NCBI GenBank assembly: GCA_020024595.1
Contig: JAHHTO010000095.1
Span: 1 to 9,115, forward strand
Direction of reading: 5' to 3'
Origin: Schaedlerella sp.
GTDB lineage: Bacteria; Bacillota; Clostridia; Lachnospirales; Lachnospiraceae
DNA: 9,115 nt
Position 1 is the first letter of the stretch, and every line of letters starts with the position of its first letter. Shown here one piece after another: positions 1 through 7,295 of this stretch. The position numbers and the translations under genes were made by a program. Under the pieces are notes generated by a model, which saw nothing but the letters and a program-made list of their open reading frames with translations, did no database searches and had not been told where the DNA came from.

Positions 1-635
1 GTTCTGCACATTTCCAGTGGAGATTCATTAGATTTTAATTTTTGTTCCTCTTTTTTAGTTGAAGTAAAACCACATTCAACTATAACAGATGCTTTTTCAT
101 ATCCATCTCTTAAAATTACATATTCATCCTTAACTCCTTTTGGTTTTCTATTGCTCTTATGATTTAAATTTTTTACCAAACTATTGTAGAGACAGTCAGA
201 TAATCTTTTACTCTCTTCGCTATTTATAGGATACCAAACCTGAGAACCACTTACTGATGGATCATTAAACTTATTTATATGTATGCTCATAAAAATATCG
301 CATTTTACTTCCCTTTTCATGGAACATCTCTTATTTAAATCCTCTCGCTTCTTTTGTTTAACATTTGAATTTTCTGAAAGAGAAATGTCCTCATTTCGTG
401 TCATAAAAACTTTATATCCTTCTTTATCTAGCATTTCCTTTAATTTTAGAGATATTTCAAGATTCAGATCTTTTTCCAAAGTATTTGAAGGAGAAACTGC
501 TCCACCATCAATTCCACCATGTCCTGGATCTATTAATATAATTTTTCCTTTTTCCTTCCCATTAGCGTTAAATCCAATTAAGAAACATAGAAATACACTA
601 AGAAGCGTGACAGTCATTAATTTAAATATCCTCAT
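1..635 (-). CDS. cwlD: N-acetylmuramoyl-L-alanine amidase CwlD (partial, 3' end outside window)
   Basis: Zinc amidase (Amidase_3 family) that removes peptide stems from peptidoglycan; in spore formers CwlD acts with a deacetylase to make muramic-delta-lactam in the spore cortex. The open frame starts at ATG 635-633, preceded by an AAGGGG ribosome site, and runs without a stop through 211 codons to the window edge. Residues 5-22 form a hydrophobic signal or anchor segment. DPGHGG is at 36-41 (zinc ligand H39), the Glu of LEKDLNLE at 54 is the expected second ligand, SIHIN is at 117-121 (H119 third ligand), and VECGF at 186-190 carries the catalytic Glu187. CwlD proteins are about 230 residues, so little is missing. 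The family is clear; the name CwlD rather than another Amidase_3 paralogue rests on size, anchor and the rpsI neighbourhood, which is common in Clostridia. The element insertion separates it from rpsI, its former upstream neighbour. Confidence 0.88.
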   Translation of the reverse strand, partial: MRIFKLMTVTLLSVFLCFLIGFNANGKEKGKIILIDPGHGGIDGGAVSPSNTLEKDLNLEISLKLKEMLDKEGYKVFMTRNEDISLSENSNVKQKKREDLNKRCSMKREVKCDIFMSIHINKFNDPSVSGSQVWYPINSEESKRLSDCLYNSLVKNLNHKSNRKPKGVKDEYVILRDGYEKASVIVECGFTSTKKEEQKLKSNESPLEMCR

Positions 636-703
636 TTTATAAAACCCCTTAATTAAAATTTTCCTCACTTTTATGTTTCACATTTTAATTTAATTTTATG
701 TAA

Positions 704-736
704 ATAAAAAAAGTCCAACCAAAAATGTTTAAACTT
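704..736 (-). terminator. rpsI: Original rpsI operon terminator, now displaced
   Basis: On the minus strand 736-726 (AAGTTTAAACA) pairs with 721-711 (TGGTTGGACTT). This gives an 11-position stem with two G-U pairs and one A-G mismatch, a UUUU loop, and a run of seven T (712-706). It lies just downstream of the stranded rpsI tail (744-790), so before the insertion it would have ended the rplM-rpsI transcript ahead of cwlD. It is now about 7.3 kb away from the working rpsI. Confidence 0.65.
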
Positions 737-743
737 TTGAAAA

Positions 744-790
744 CTATCTTTTTGAGAACTAAGGAGCTTTTCTTGCTTTCTTTAAACCAT
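744..790 (-). repeat. attL: stranded duplicate of the rpsI 3' end
   Basis: This stretch matches 8019-8065 at 40 of 47 positions, including an identical 19-base run (770-788 versus 8045-8063). Read on the minus strand from codon TAT at 791-789 it gives YGLKKARKAP, stop, FSKR, stop. That is the S9 C-terminus with the Gln codon CAG changed to TAG. To its left lie chromosomal sequence, the old terminator and cwlD; to its right lies the element. It is therefore the displaced chromosomal rpsI end, and the TAG reads as decay after the tail lost its function. Confidence 0.85.
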
Positions 791-891
791 ATTGAAATTC
801 TTTGATTGCTGTTTTTCCCTGATATTCTGGGCTTTTTTACCCTTTTGCTTCCCGGTTGTCCTATTCCTTAACCATAAAAATAGGTGCCTTT

Positions 892-1286
892 TTAATCAGA
901 AGCCCTCTGATGTAGCGCATCATTTATTACATCAAAAAGCTCCTCTGGCTTATTGTATTTCACCTTTGCGTAGATATTCATAGTTGTTTTGCTGTTTTTA
1001 TGTCCTGCAAGATACTGAACCGTCTTAGGGTCCACTCCTGCATAAAGAAGATTGGTGATGTAAGTGTGCCGCAGCTGATGCGATGTTACATCAAAATCTA
1101 CCGTATATTTGATACTCTCCTCATTTGTATACTTATAGCAGTTCCGAGACTTAGTGGATCGGACAACTACATACTCCATACCCTTTGAAACTGTGAATAT
1201 GCAAGCGGTTCTCCTTTGCTGTAAGTAATAAAATAAGTGATATCTGATTTTGAATAGAAAACAAGTAATCGCTTCCTATTTTAATG
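892..1286 (-). pseudogene. int: Tyrosine recombinase/integrase, C-terminal remnant with frameshifts
   Basis: The last part (1179-892) reads as an integrase catalytic domain: VTSHQLRHTY carries the His-x-x-Arg box, LAGHKNSKTTMNIY the second His and the nucleophilic Tyr. Upstream, the reading continues in other frames: ITYSKGEPLAYSQFQRVW (about 1239-1186) and RIKIGSDYLFS (about 1288-1256), both typical of the region before the HxxR box. One missing G near 1181-1184 (TGGAG for TGGGAG) would restore RVW-EYVVV, and a second shift lies near 1240-1255. The N-terminal arm-binding and core-binding domains and the first catalytic Arg are not found. Its place about 100 bases from attL is usual for the integrase of such elements. 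The gene should be non-functional. Confidence 0.85.
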
Positions 1287-1545
1287 CGATTTAATCCTCG
1301 CCACATTTTCCATGAACCCCTGACGATGGGAACATAACAGCTCTCCGCTGGCACAGTTGTCATAACTCCGCAGCGTCGTTTTACTCGTACGCCACAAGGT
1401 TCCCCCCAAGTCTTTAGGAAGACGCGAGGAAGTATCATTAAGCCCCCGTGCCGGATCTACCACCATCTGCTTTGTGAAATCGTAAATCGCTCCGAACCAC
1501 CTATGTTCATCACCTTCTCGGCATTCCACACTCGCTCGTACACAG
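1287..1545. other. GC-rich segment, possible group II intron 5' fragment
   Basis: This segment is richer in G and C than its neighbours and separates the integrase remnant from the sigma-like pseudogene. On the minus strand an 82-codon frame begins at GTG 1529, but it resembles no protein I recognise and has no ribosome site. The minus strand starts with GTGTACGAGCGAG, near the GTGYG start of group II introns, and contains GGGGAACC and GTTCCC elements that could pair over distance, as in an intron domain I. No reverse transcriptase or domain V is seen. The intron reading is a guess from sequence style; it could equally be a scrap of an unknown mobile-element gene. Confidence 0.25.
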
Positions 1546-1664
1546 GTTATGTATCTGTTATGTTGTCTATGAAATTATCAAAGTGCTGTTGAAGAAGTAA
1601 AACTTGTCATTCTTATAAGCACTGACAAAAAGGGCAAAAAACAGGAACTTCAAACGAAACTTTA

Positions 1665-2078
1665 TCAAAAATATTTTGTCAGCTGTTTAAGACCACGACG
1701 AATGCTGTCACGGACACGGCTTGGGTCTACACCCTCTGCTGCGACGATCTCGTTCACACGCATACCCAAGTAATACTGGGCATAGATCCGCTTAGCCTGT
1801 TTCTCCGGCAGACTCATCACTGCGTCATAGAGCTGCTCCCGTAGCTACTTTTTCTCCATGAGCATTTCCGACGTCTTGGTTTTCAGCAGAATCGCATTCT
1901 TAATGCCGTTGTCACAGTATAAGAAATAATGCACCTTATAGCGATACATCCTCTGGTTATATGCAGCTTCCGCACGTTAATCGGCACGGATCGTCTCCAA
2001 CACATCTTCTGTTACTTCTACAAAGTGATCGGTTTTATAAACATCGGAATATAAGTCCCGAAGATTGACTTTTTTCAT
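1665..2078 (-). pseudogene. Sigma-70-like small regulator of conjugative elements, two internal stops
   Basis: A single frame of 138 codons starts at ATG 2078-2076, behind a GGAGG ribosome site (2085-2089), and begins MKKVNLRDLYSDVYKTDHF. This N-terminus followed by LPEKQAKRIYAQYYLGMRV and a region 4-like helix-turn-helix (NEIVAAEGVDPSRVRDSIRRG) is characteristic of the sigma-70-family proteins found next to int in Tn1549-type elements. TAA replaces codon 34 and TAG replaces codon 78, while the length and frame are otherwise kept, so it decayed by point mutation only. In intact elements this protein lies just upstream of the excisionase and integrase genes; no excisionase gene is visible between here and int. 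Confidence 0.78.
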
Positions 2079-2107
2079 TATGTACCTCCATTTAGATTCA
2101 CGGGCAG

Positions 2108-2505
2108 TTGATAGGTGAATCAAAAGGAATCGTAAAGCTACATCGGCATACTTCAGGTGCTTTCACAAAAAAGCGCCAGCTCCCAATAATAGGAAACCAA
2201 CGCAGCAAAAATACCTATTATTCTGCTGATCTAGATGAAGTGATAATACTGATTTATAATCATACTTTCCTGGAGAAGAGGCAAGGCTTTTTAAAATTGG
2301 TGTAACTCATGGCCATTATGAAAAAGATAAATTGACATGGTGTCTCCCTCCTAAATCCGCCATTCCAGAACACGGTACAGAGGTTGTCGAAGCAAAAAGA
2401 AACAGTGGCCTTGATCTACTCAAAACTGCCGTTTCAGTCAATAATACAGGAAGGCTCACGAAATCCTCTGCCTGTCAGCGATTTTTTCTTTTCCCCGCTG
2501 TGTAG
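2108..2505 (+). pseudogene. Unidentified protein remnant, frameshifted
   Basis: On the plus strand two consecutive frames read like one protein. The first, from about 2111, includes KLHRHTSGAFTKKRQLP and SKNTYYSADLDEV up to about 2270. The second, from about 2260 to the TAG at 2503-2505, includes GEEARLFKIGVTHGHYEKD and KSAIPEHGTEVVEAKRNSG. A single frameshift near 2260-2275 would join them. I do not recognise the family. There is no convincing start or ribosome site, and it is the only remnant in the element pointing rightwards, so it may come from a separate insertion or an inversion. The amino-acid composition and lack of stops within each half argue for a real former gene, but weakly. Confidence 0.35.
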
Positions 2506-2532
2506 ACAGATGGTTGAATATGTAAGCTCGTT

Positions 2533-2823
2533 TCATTCAACAAAAAACAGAACTCTCTGAATCAGCTCCGGTATATTCACTGATGCAGTGATATAGTCGT
2601 CCATACCTTCATCTCTGCATTGATATTCCATGGTAATGTAGTTGTCCCCAGCGAGGATAAAGAACGGTAGAAAATGAGGAGAGGAATTTTTTATCTGAAA
2701 CATCTCAGCTATTTGTCGCATTGCATGAAGCAAACCCAGTGCTGTGCCATCCGGTAGTTCCAGATCACATAAAATCAACTCGATTTCCTCATCTTTGAAA
2801 AGCCTATCTATTACCGCTCCCAT
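2533..2823 (-). pseudogene. Receiver (REC) domain remnant 2
   Basis: A 96-residue frame resembles the middle and end of a response-regulator receiver domain: IELILCDLELPDG holds the phospho-acceptor Asp, and GMDDYITASVNIPELIQRVLFF matches the last strand and helix. In a normal receiver, DDYIxKPF stands where this has DDYITASV, so the conserved Lys is absent. The frame extends upstream without a stop to about 2859 (LQKRFDLILVKIM), which may be a degraded first strand, but the acidic pair and a proper start are missing. No DNA-binding domain follows. It lies directly downstream of another receiver remnant, so the two may be halves of a former tandem-receiver protein or two small single-domain proteins. 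Confidence 0.6.
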
Positions 2824-2867
2824 TATCTTTACTAAAATCAGATCAAATCTCTTTTGTAACTAGCCGC

Positions 2868-3299
2868 TTACAGCACTCCAGCACTTGTGTCCTCCGTATG
2901 GACAAAAATCAGTTTGTGAAAAGTCGAGGATAGTTCACCGGATAACTGCCAGTAGGCATATTCCACCAGTTTGTCTTGTAGCAGGAACTCTTTCATATTG
3001 TCCATGCAAAACGTCGCCCCACTGCATATCCTCCTGTTCGTAGTCCTATTTGTCGGAGCATGATGTCAAGAGGAAAGGAATATCCTTATCTATGATCCGC
3101 ACCTCATCCAAAAAATCCAGTCCGGAACCATCTGGCAAACCAAGGTTGCAGCAGAACAGTAGCGGCATTTCTTTTTTGATAATAGTCCTTGCTTCCTTCA
3201 AAGTAGATGCTGTTTCCTCTAAATAGCCCCAGTGTTGTAAATATTTTTGCAGTAACTGTGATAGTCATCATTGTAGTCAATCAGCAATATATTTTTCAC
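2868..3299 (-). pseudogene. Receiver (REC) domain remnant 1 (response regulator)
   Basis: Begins at GTG 3299-3297 behind a TGAGGA ribosome site, reading VKNILLIDYNDDY, a typical receiver first strand. A frameshift near 3255-3262 leads to the frame LLQKYLQHWGYLEETASTLKEA, then LFCCNLGLPDGSGLDFLDEVR and IPFLLTS. A TAG follows at SDK-stop-DYEQ, and a second frameshift near 3010 restores the starting frame, ending with MDNMKEFLLQDKLVEYAYW up to TAA at 2870-2868. The distance is exactly 144 codons. Asn stands where the phospho-acceptor Asp is expected (CCNLGLPDG). No winged-helix output domain is visible. It lies just downstream of the ABC permease and is the likely partner of the kinase remnant upstream, although BceR-type regulators normally have a DNA-binding half. 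Confidence 0.65.
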
Positions 3300-3329
3300 A
3301 TATCCTCATTTACCACAAACATAAACTAC

Positions 3330-3406
3330 AAATGTTACACAAATGTCCAAACTGACTTTGATTTCAACAAAAAAATAGACTGAAATGTTACAACGTTTGG
3401 ACATTT
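3330..3406. promoter_or_regulatory. Repeat-rich control region before the receiver gene
   Basis: Two exact repeat pairs are nested here. AAATGTCCAAAC (3341-3352) is the perfect inverse of GTTTGGACATTT (3395-3406), and AAATGTTACA occurs at 3330-3339 and 3383-3392. TTACA-CAAA-TGTCC at 3335-3348 fits the TNACA-N4-TGTAA type of BceR-like operators at 8 of 10 positions. On the minus strand TTGGAC (3350-3345) could be a -35 box for the receiver gene that starts at 3299. The loop of 42 bases between the 12-base arms is too long for a terminator, so a protein-binding region is the better reading. Confidence 0.45.
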
Positions 3407-3423
3407 TAGGAAATTCCTGAAAA

Positions 3424-5388
3424 TTATCTTATAGAAGGTCTAAGAATTACTCTTCTGAAAAGAAATAGTGTTGCACAGAAGTAGGTCAAGTAAATCGCAC
3501 AAAAAATGAGGATTGTCACGAGACCATAAAAAAGTATAAGTCCCTCCTGTAGGATTGCCTCTCCGAAAAAGAACTGTGCCCCTGCTATCAGCAAAATCGT
3601 CAGTAAAATAGGAAATAACAGTGGGATTAAAAAGACTGTGGACACTTCCCTACGGAGCAAGGAAGCCTGCCTTCGGCTCGGTACACCCAAACGGTCAATG
3701 ACTGCATAATTCTTCTGATTTTTGTCTATGGCAGAGAGCTGCTCAAAAGCAAGAACCGAGCAGGATAGTACGATAAAAATAATGCTTAAATACAACCCGC
3801 AGAATGAAATAGCTGTAAATCCAGTCAATGAATTTGCAACGCCCCACGCCTTTACTGTAACACCCATCGTTACTTTTTCTGGGAGTTGTTTACCGGATTG
3901 CAATTCTGGCTGCCATTTTCCACTGTTTAGAAATTGCTTCAAGTCGCTTTTCAATTTTGGGTATCCACCATCTTCCAGTTTCATCACCAGACGGATTTTT
4001 TCTCCAGTTAGTTGTGATGCTTCTTCATCCGGCAGAACAAGCACATATCCCTTCGTTCCGGCCATTTGATACTGCTCCATAGGCTCTATTCGGATCGGCG
4101 TTTGTGCAGCGGTCAAGGTCCGACCATTTAATGTGATCTCTGGCTGCTGCTTCAAGCCCTGCCGGATTTCGTCCATATAGTTCCATGTATCACAGTGAAC
4201 CAAAAATTCGTTGTCACCCATGGAAACAGGAGAAAGCCTCAAAATCTCACGCAGATGGTTATAATCGGACAAGGACAAAGCTTCGATCGATTTTTCAGGA
4301 ACCGTATATAGATAATAGGTCACAGAATCCTCAATCCTACAATATTCCTCAACAAATGAAACGATAGAATCCATGCTGGATATTTCTAAAGGTGCATCAA
4401 TCGCTACGCCTGCATCATAGGGATAATAGGCTTTCATATTGGCCTTGTAGCCTGCCCCCATTGTAAGACCTACAAACATCGTTGCAAGAGATATGGTCAA
4501 AAGGATCGCCACTGCAGCCATTGTCCGGCCAGCAGAATGGATGCGTCGCCCAATCTGTCCTAGGAAGAACAGATTTTCTTCTTTGTACTTATGGCGCAGA
4601 TTTCGTTTTGCAAATCGGTGTAACAAAAGTGGAATCTGGCGATGCAGCTTATAAACACCTACAAGAATGAGCAGGCAGGCTCCGCCAAGGTATAAAAATG
4701 CTTCATTGGTCTGTACCTGAAGCATCCTTCCAAGCAAAATCAAACCAGTAACCATTGCAGCTATTGAAAGCAGTACTACCAAAAGGCTATGGTGGAATGA
4801 TTTGAAACAGTATTCTTCATTCTTGCGATTATCATACAGCAGATCGATTACTTTCTGATATCGGATGATTTTAGCCGCCCGGAACATCCCAAAACCATAC
4901 ATTAAGGAAAAAAACAAAAAGGTTGTTGCCCACGCCTGGAGAGAAAAGGAAACCTGATAGGCATGCGGCACCTCAAAGATATTTTTTACCACTTGATTAA
5001 GCAAACCAGAAAGCCCTGTGCCAACCAAGGAACCAAGCAAAAAGGATCCTGTGCCGATGATACTGTTTTCAGCAAGGAATAAATTTCGTACTGTCTTTGC
5101 TTCCATGCCAATCAGTTCATAGGTTGCAAATTCCTTTTTCCGTCGTCCCAGCATAAAGCGAATCGCATAACCGATCACAAACGAGGACATAAAGGCAACC
5201 AGAGCTGACATAAGTAGAATTCCAGTAGTCAGCATGGACATATTTTCTGCCATAACAAGAACATCTGGTGAAAAGCCCAATGCCAAAAATGCGTACATCA
5301 GAGCCGATGTCAAAGTGAGTGTTATGAAATAAATAATATAATCGCGCAGGCTTCTGCGGATATTACGGAGGGCCAATTTAGCGTACAT
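3424..5388 (-). CDS. BceB-type ABC transporter permease (antimicrobial peptide resistance)
   Basis: Full-length FtsX-fold permease of 654 residues from ATG 5388, the usual size for BceB/YxdM/VraE proteins. An in-frame GTG at 5391 is possible, but ATG lies 8 bases from the AGGAGG at 5402-5397. About ten membrane segments can be seen (roughly 18-40, 55-80, 110-130, 153-170, 203-222, 232-248, 290-312, 526-550, 585-605, 616-645), with one extracytoplasmic domain of about 210 residues between the seventh and eighth, the hallmark of the family. RRKKEFATYELIGM near 83-96 is the conserved cytoplasmic coupling region. Such transporters protect against bacitracin, lantibiotics or similar cell-envelope peptides and signal to a BceS kinase. 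The start overlaps the ATPase gene by 11 bases, implying translational coupling. No frame damage is seen. The substrate cannot be read from the sequence. Confidence 0.92.
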   Translation of the reverse strand: MYAKLALRNIRRSLRDYIIYFITLTLTSALMYAFLALGFSPDVLVMAENMSMLTTGILLMSALVAFMSSFVIGYAIRFMLGRRKKEFATYELIGMEAKTVRNLFLAENSIIGTGSFLLGSLVGTGLSGLLNQVVKNIFEVPHAYQVSFSLQAWATTFLFFSLMYGFGMFRAAKIIRYQKVIDLLYDNRKNEEYCFKSFHHSLLVVLLSIAAMVTGLILLGRMLQVQTNEAFLYLGGACLLILVGVYKLHRQIPLLLHRFAKRNLRHKYKEENLFFLGQIGRRIHSAGRTMAAVAILLTISLATMFVGLTMGAGYKANMKAYYPYDAGVAIDAPLEISSMDSIVSFVEEYCRIEDSVTYYLYTVPEKSIEALSLSDYNHLREILRLSPVSMGDNEFLVHCDTWNYMDEIRQGLKQQPEITLNGRTLTAAQTPIRIEPMEQYQMAGTKGYVLVLPDEEASQLTGEKIRLVMKLEDGGYPKLKSDLKQFLNSGKWQPELQSGKQLPEKVTMGVTVKAWGVANSLTGFTAISFCGLYLSIIFIVLSCSVLAFEQLSAIDKNQKNYAVIDRLGVPSRRQASLLRREVSTVFLIPLLFPILLTILLIAGAQFFFGEAILQEGLILFYGLVTILIFCAIYLTYFCATLFLFRRVILRPSIR

Positions 5389-6145
5389 CACTCACGCCTC
5401 CTCCCATCGCGGTGAGGACATCCAAAATTTTTTCAAAGAAAGTTCTGCGAGAATCACCGCCTTTGCGGATTTCCTTAAAAATCGTCCCATCTCTCAAAAA
5501 GAGAATACGATTGGAGTAGCTTGCCGAAAAAGCGTCGTGTGTCACCATCAGGATTGTAGCTCCGAGATCTTCGTTGATACTTCGGATCGTAGAGAGCAGC
5601 ATCTGAGACGAGTGACTGTCCAAAGCGCCGGTAGGTTCGTCTGCCAGAATTAGTTTGGGGCTATTGATGATGGCTCTGGCACAGGCGCACCGCTGCTTCT
5701 GACCGCCAGACACCTGATAGGGGTACTTATCCAAAATATCCGCGATATTCAGCTTTTCGGCCATTTCCCACACCCGTCCATCAATCTCGCCTGCAGGAAT
5801 CTTATTGATTGTCAGCACCAAGGCTATATTTTCCGAAATGGTTAGCGTGTCCAACAGGTTAAAATCCTGGAACACAAATCCAAGATTCTCCCGACGAAAC
5901 CGAGCAATCTGCTTTTGGTTGATTTCCGTCACATCAGTTCCATCCAGATATATATGTCCCGCGCTAACCGTATCAATCGTAGAAATGCAGTTGAGCAGGG
6001 TAGTCTTGCCGGAACCGGATGCTCCCATGATACCTAGAAATTCCCTCTCCTGAACAGAAAAGCTGATGTCCTGAATTGCTTTTGTAACATTCCCGCCATT
6101 TCCGTAATATTTTTGGATATGATCCAATTTCAAAATTTCTTTCAT
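5378..6145 (-). CDS. BceA-type ABC transporter ATP-binding protein
   Basis: ATPase that energises the adjoining permease, 255 residues. The start is ATG 6145: AGAGGTGA (6158-6151) is its ribosome site, and a GTG three codons upstream falls inside that site and is rejected. Counting from that GTG, Walker A GASGSGKTT is at 44-52, the Q-loop Gln in FVFQDFNLLD at 96, signature VSGGQKQR at 148-155, Walker B LILADEP at 168-174, D-loop GALD at 176-179 and the switch His in MVTHD at 206; all are intact. The MacB/LolD-like subgroup and the BceB-type partner place it with peptide-resistance transporters. It has its own candidate promoter and operator just upstream, after the broken kinase gene, and its 3' end overlaps the permease start. 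It is one of only two undamaged genes inside the element. Confidence 0.93.
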   Translation of the reverse strand: MKEILKLDHIQKYYGNGGNVTKAIQDISFSVQEREFLGIMGASGSGKTTLLNCISTIDTVSAGHIYLDGTDVTEINQKQIARFRRENLGFVFQDFNLLDTLTISENIALVLTINKIPAGEIDGRVWEMAEKLNIADILDKYPYQVSGGQKQRCACARAIINSPKLILADEPTGALDSHSSQMLLSTIRSINEDLGATILMVTHDAFSASYSNRILFLRDGTIFKEIRKGGDSRRTFFEKILDVLTAMGGGVSDVR

Positions 6146-6165
6146 TGTTATCACCTCTGATCTCT

Positions 6166-6194
6166 ATTGTAGGATAAAAACGGCTTCATTTGTA
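6166..6194 (-). promoter_or_regulatory. Candidate promoter of the ABC operon
   Basis: On the minus strand TACAAT (6171-6166) is a good -10 box. At 17 bases upstream stands TACAAA (6194-6189), a poor -35 box, as expected for a promoter that needs an activator. It lies 20 bases before the ATPase start, so the leader is very short. The operator-like dyad at 6204-6230 sits directly upstream, in an activator position. Confidence 0.5.
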
Positions 6195-6203
6195 TCGAGT
6201 TTT

Positions 6204-6230
6204 CTTACAAAATTCCAACAAAAATGTAAG
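6204..6230. promoter_or_regulatory. BceR-like operator upstream of the ABC operon
   Basis: CTTACA (6204-6209) and TGTAAG (6225-6230) form a perfect dyad separated by 15 bases. Within it CAACA-AAAA-TGTAA (6216-6229) fits the TNACA-N4-TGTAA operator of BceR-family regulators at 9 of 10 positions. In that family the operators lie immediately upstream of the promoter of the transporter genes, as here. The related TTACA-N4-TGT box at 3335-3346 suggests one regulator for both sites. Confidence 0.55.
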
Positions 6231-6246
6231 AAGTGCATAACCCATT

Positions 6247-7018
6247 TCAGTTCTGCACTTCATGGATCAGACAGTTAATGTGAAAAGAAAGGGAAATTGC
6301 TGTGCCATGTTCCGACGACTTCGCCGTAATGCCAATGCCCAGCTTTTCACAAAACCGTTTGCACAGATACAGACCAATTCCTGTGGACTGCCTGATAATA
6401 CGCCCATTCTGGCCGGTAAATCCTTTTTCAAAAATACGGGTCAGATCGGCTTCATTAATCCCGATTCCGTTATCATCCACTACAAGGACAACCTGATCCT
6501 GCCATTTATGGGCAGAAATGCGAAGAACTTGCTGATGGTACGATATTTGACCACATTGGCAATCAGTTAGTTTAGGATAAAACGCACCCTCTTTTCATCT
6601 AAATAAACCGTATCCTGCATTTCCTCCACTTCCAGGCGCATACCACTTTGGGCAGCAGATATTTGTTATCTATAATTGCCTGACGCACGACTTGGGACAG
6701 CGCTATTTCCCGGACAGAATAATCTTTCTCTGTATGGTCACTGCAGTCGTAATAAAAAGCCTGTTCGATAAAGCAGTTGGTCTTTTCCAGTTACAGCAAA
6801 AGCTTCTTTGTCCAGTCCGTCCGATGGTTTTCACATAAAAGTTTCGTGGCAGTAATGGATGTTTTGATCTCATGAATCCATTGTTCGATGTATTCTTCAT
6901 ACTCCATCTTCAAAATCCGATAATACACCTTATCCTCGGCTTGTTCCGGCAGCTCTACCACTTCGGAAATGAGATATAGTTCTGAAAGTTGTTCTGCCAT
7001 ATCCAGAAGTTTTTTCAC
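6247..7018 (-). pseudogene. BceS-type sensor histidine kinase, truncated and broken
   Basis: The remnant reads from LLDMAEQLSELYLI (about 7010) to TGA at 6249-6247. YEEYIEQWIHEIKTSITA holds the phosphorylated His (codon 6874-6872) in the W-hHEIKTP-type box of intramembrane-sensing BceS kinases. Further on, RFILN-stop-LIANVVKY is the N box with a stop in place of Gln, DDNGIGI the G1 box, RIFEKGFTG the F box and STGIGLYLCKRF the G2 box. Damage: TAA at LLL-stop-LEKTN (6793-6791), TAA in the N box, frameshifts near 6640-6655 and 6530-6545, and an apparent shortening between KVYYRILKM and EYEEY. The two N-terminal membrane helices are absent; the frame instead joins the mobC tail. The kinase would have been the sensor partner of the ABC transporter that follows 100 bases downstream. 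Confidence 0.85.
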
Positions 7019-7295
7019 CTGCCGCTGGGATATGTCCTCCAAATCCGCATCATAAACCCGCCCAGTCTCATGCACTTTTCCGGTGAGCTTGATTCAAATT
7101 GTTGCTGCTTCGGCGCATCTGGTAGACCAGCTCGTTCAGCTCCGGTAGATCCAGCTTAACCACATACCCATCCAGTGCCATTTTCCGAAGATAGACGCTC
7201 ACCGTACCGTATTGCTGCATTTTTTGACGGATCAGCTTCTGTTCCTCTGTGGACACCCAAAACAAAACCTGAATATCCCGCTTACGCTTTACCAT
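7019..7295 (-). pseudogene. mobC: MobC-like relaxosome protein, frameshifted and 3' truncated
   Basis: From ATG 7295-7293 the frame reads MVKRKRDIQVLFWVSTEEQ, then YLRKMALDGYVVKLDLPEL and MRRSSNNLNQ, the conserved pattern of Firmicutes MobC accessory proteins that help the relaxase nick oriT. An extra C on the plus strand at 7088 shifts the frame to a stop (7070-7068). Removing it gives NNLNQ-LTGKVHETGRVYDADLEDISQRQ, the expected continuation. At about 7018 the sequence passes directly into a histidine kinase, so the last part of MobC is lost. About 92 of the usual 110-120 residues remain. The start overlaps the end of the gene before it by 14 bases. No relaxase gene follows, as it would in an intact mobilization region, so it was probably removed by the same deletion. 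Confidence 0.82.

Noticed and set aside
283..642. Plus-strand open frame of 119 codons
   Set aside because: It lies antisense to cwlD, whose minus-strand frame has all amidase motifs and a ribosome site.
860..884. Hairpin CCTATT/AATAGG after the integrase
   Set aside because: On the minus strand, where the integrase is read, no T run follows; six A-T-rich pairs are too weak to call.
3722..4670. Several plus-strand open frames
   Set aside because: They are antisense to the intact permease, lack start signals and show no domain.
6262..6570. Plus-strand frames opposite the kinase remnant
   Set aside because: The opposite strand carries the G1, F and G2 boxes of a histidine kinase, so these are shadows.
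6247..7018. Programmed frameshifting in the kinase
   Set aside because: Two frameshifts plus two separate stops, one in the N box, and a missing membrane part indicate decay, not recoding.
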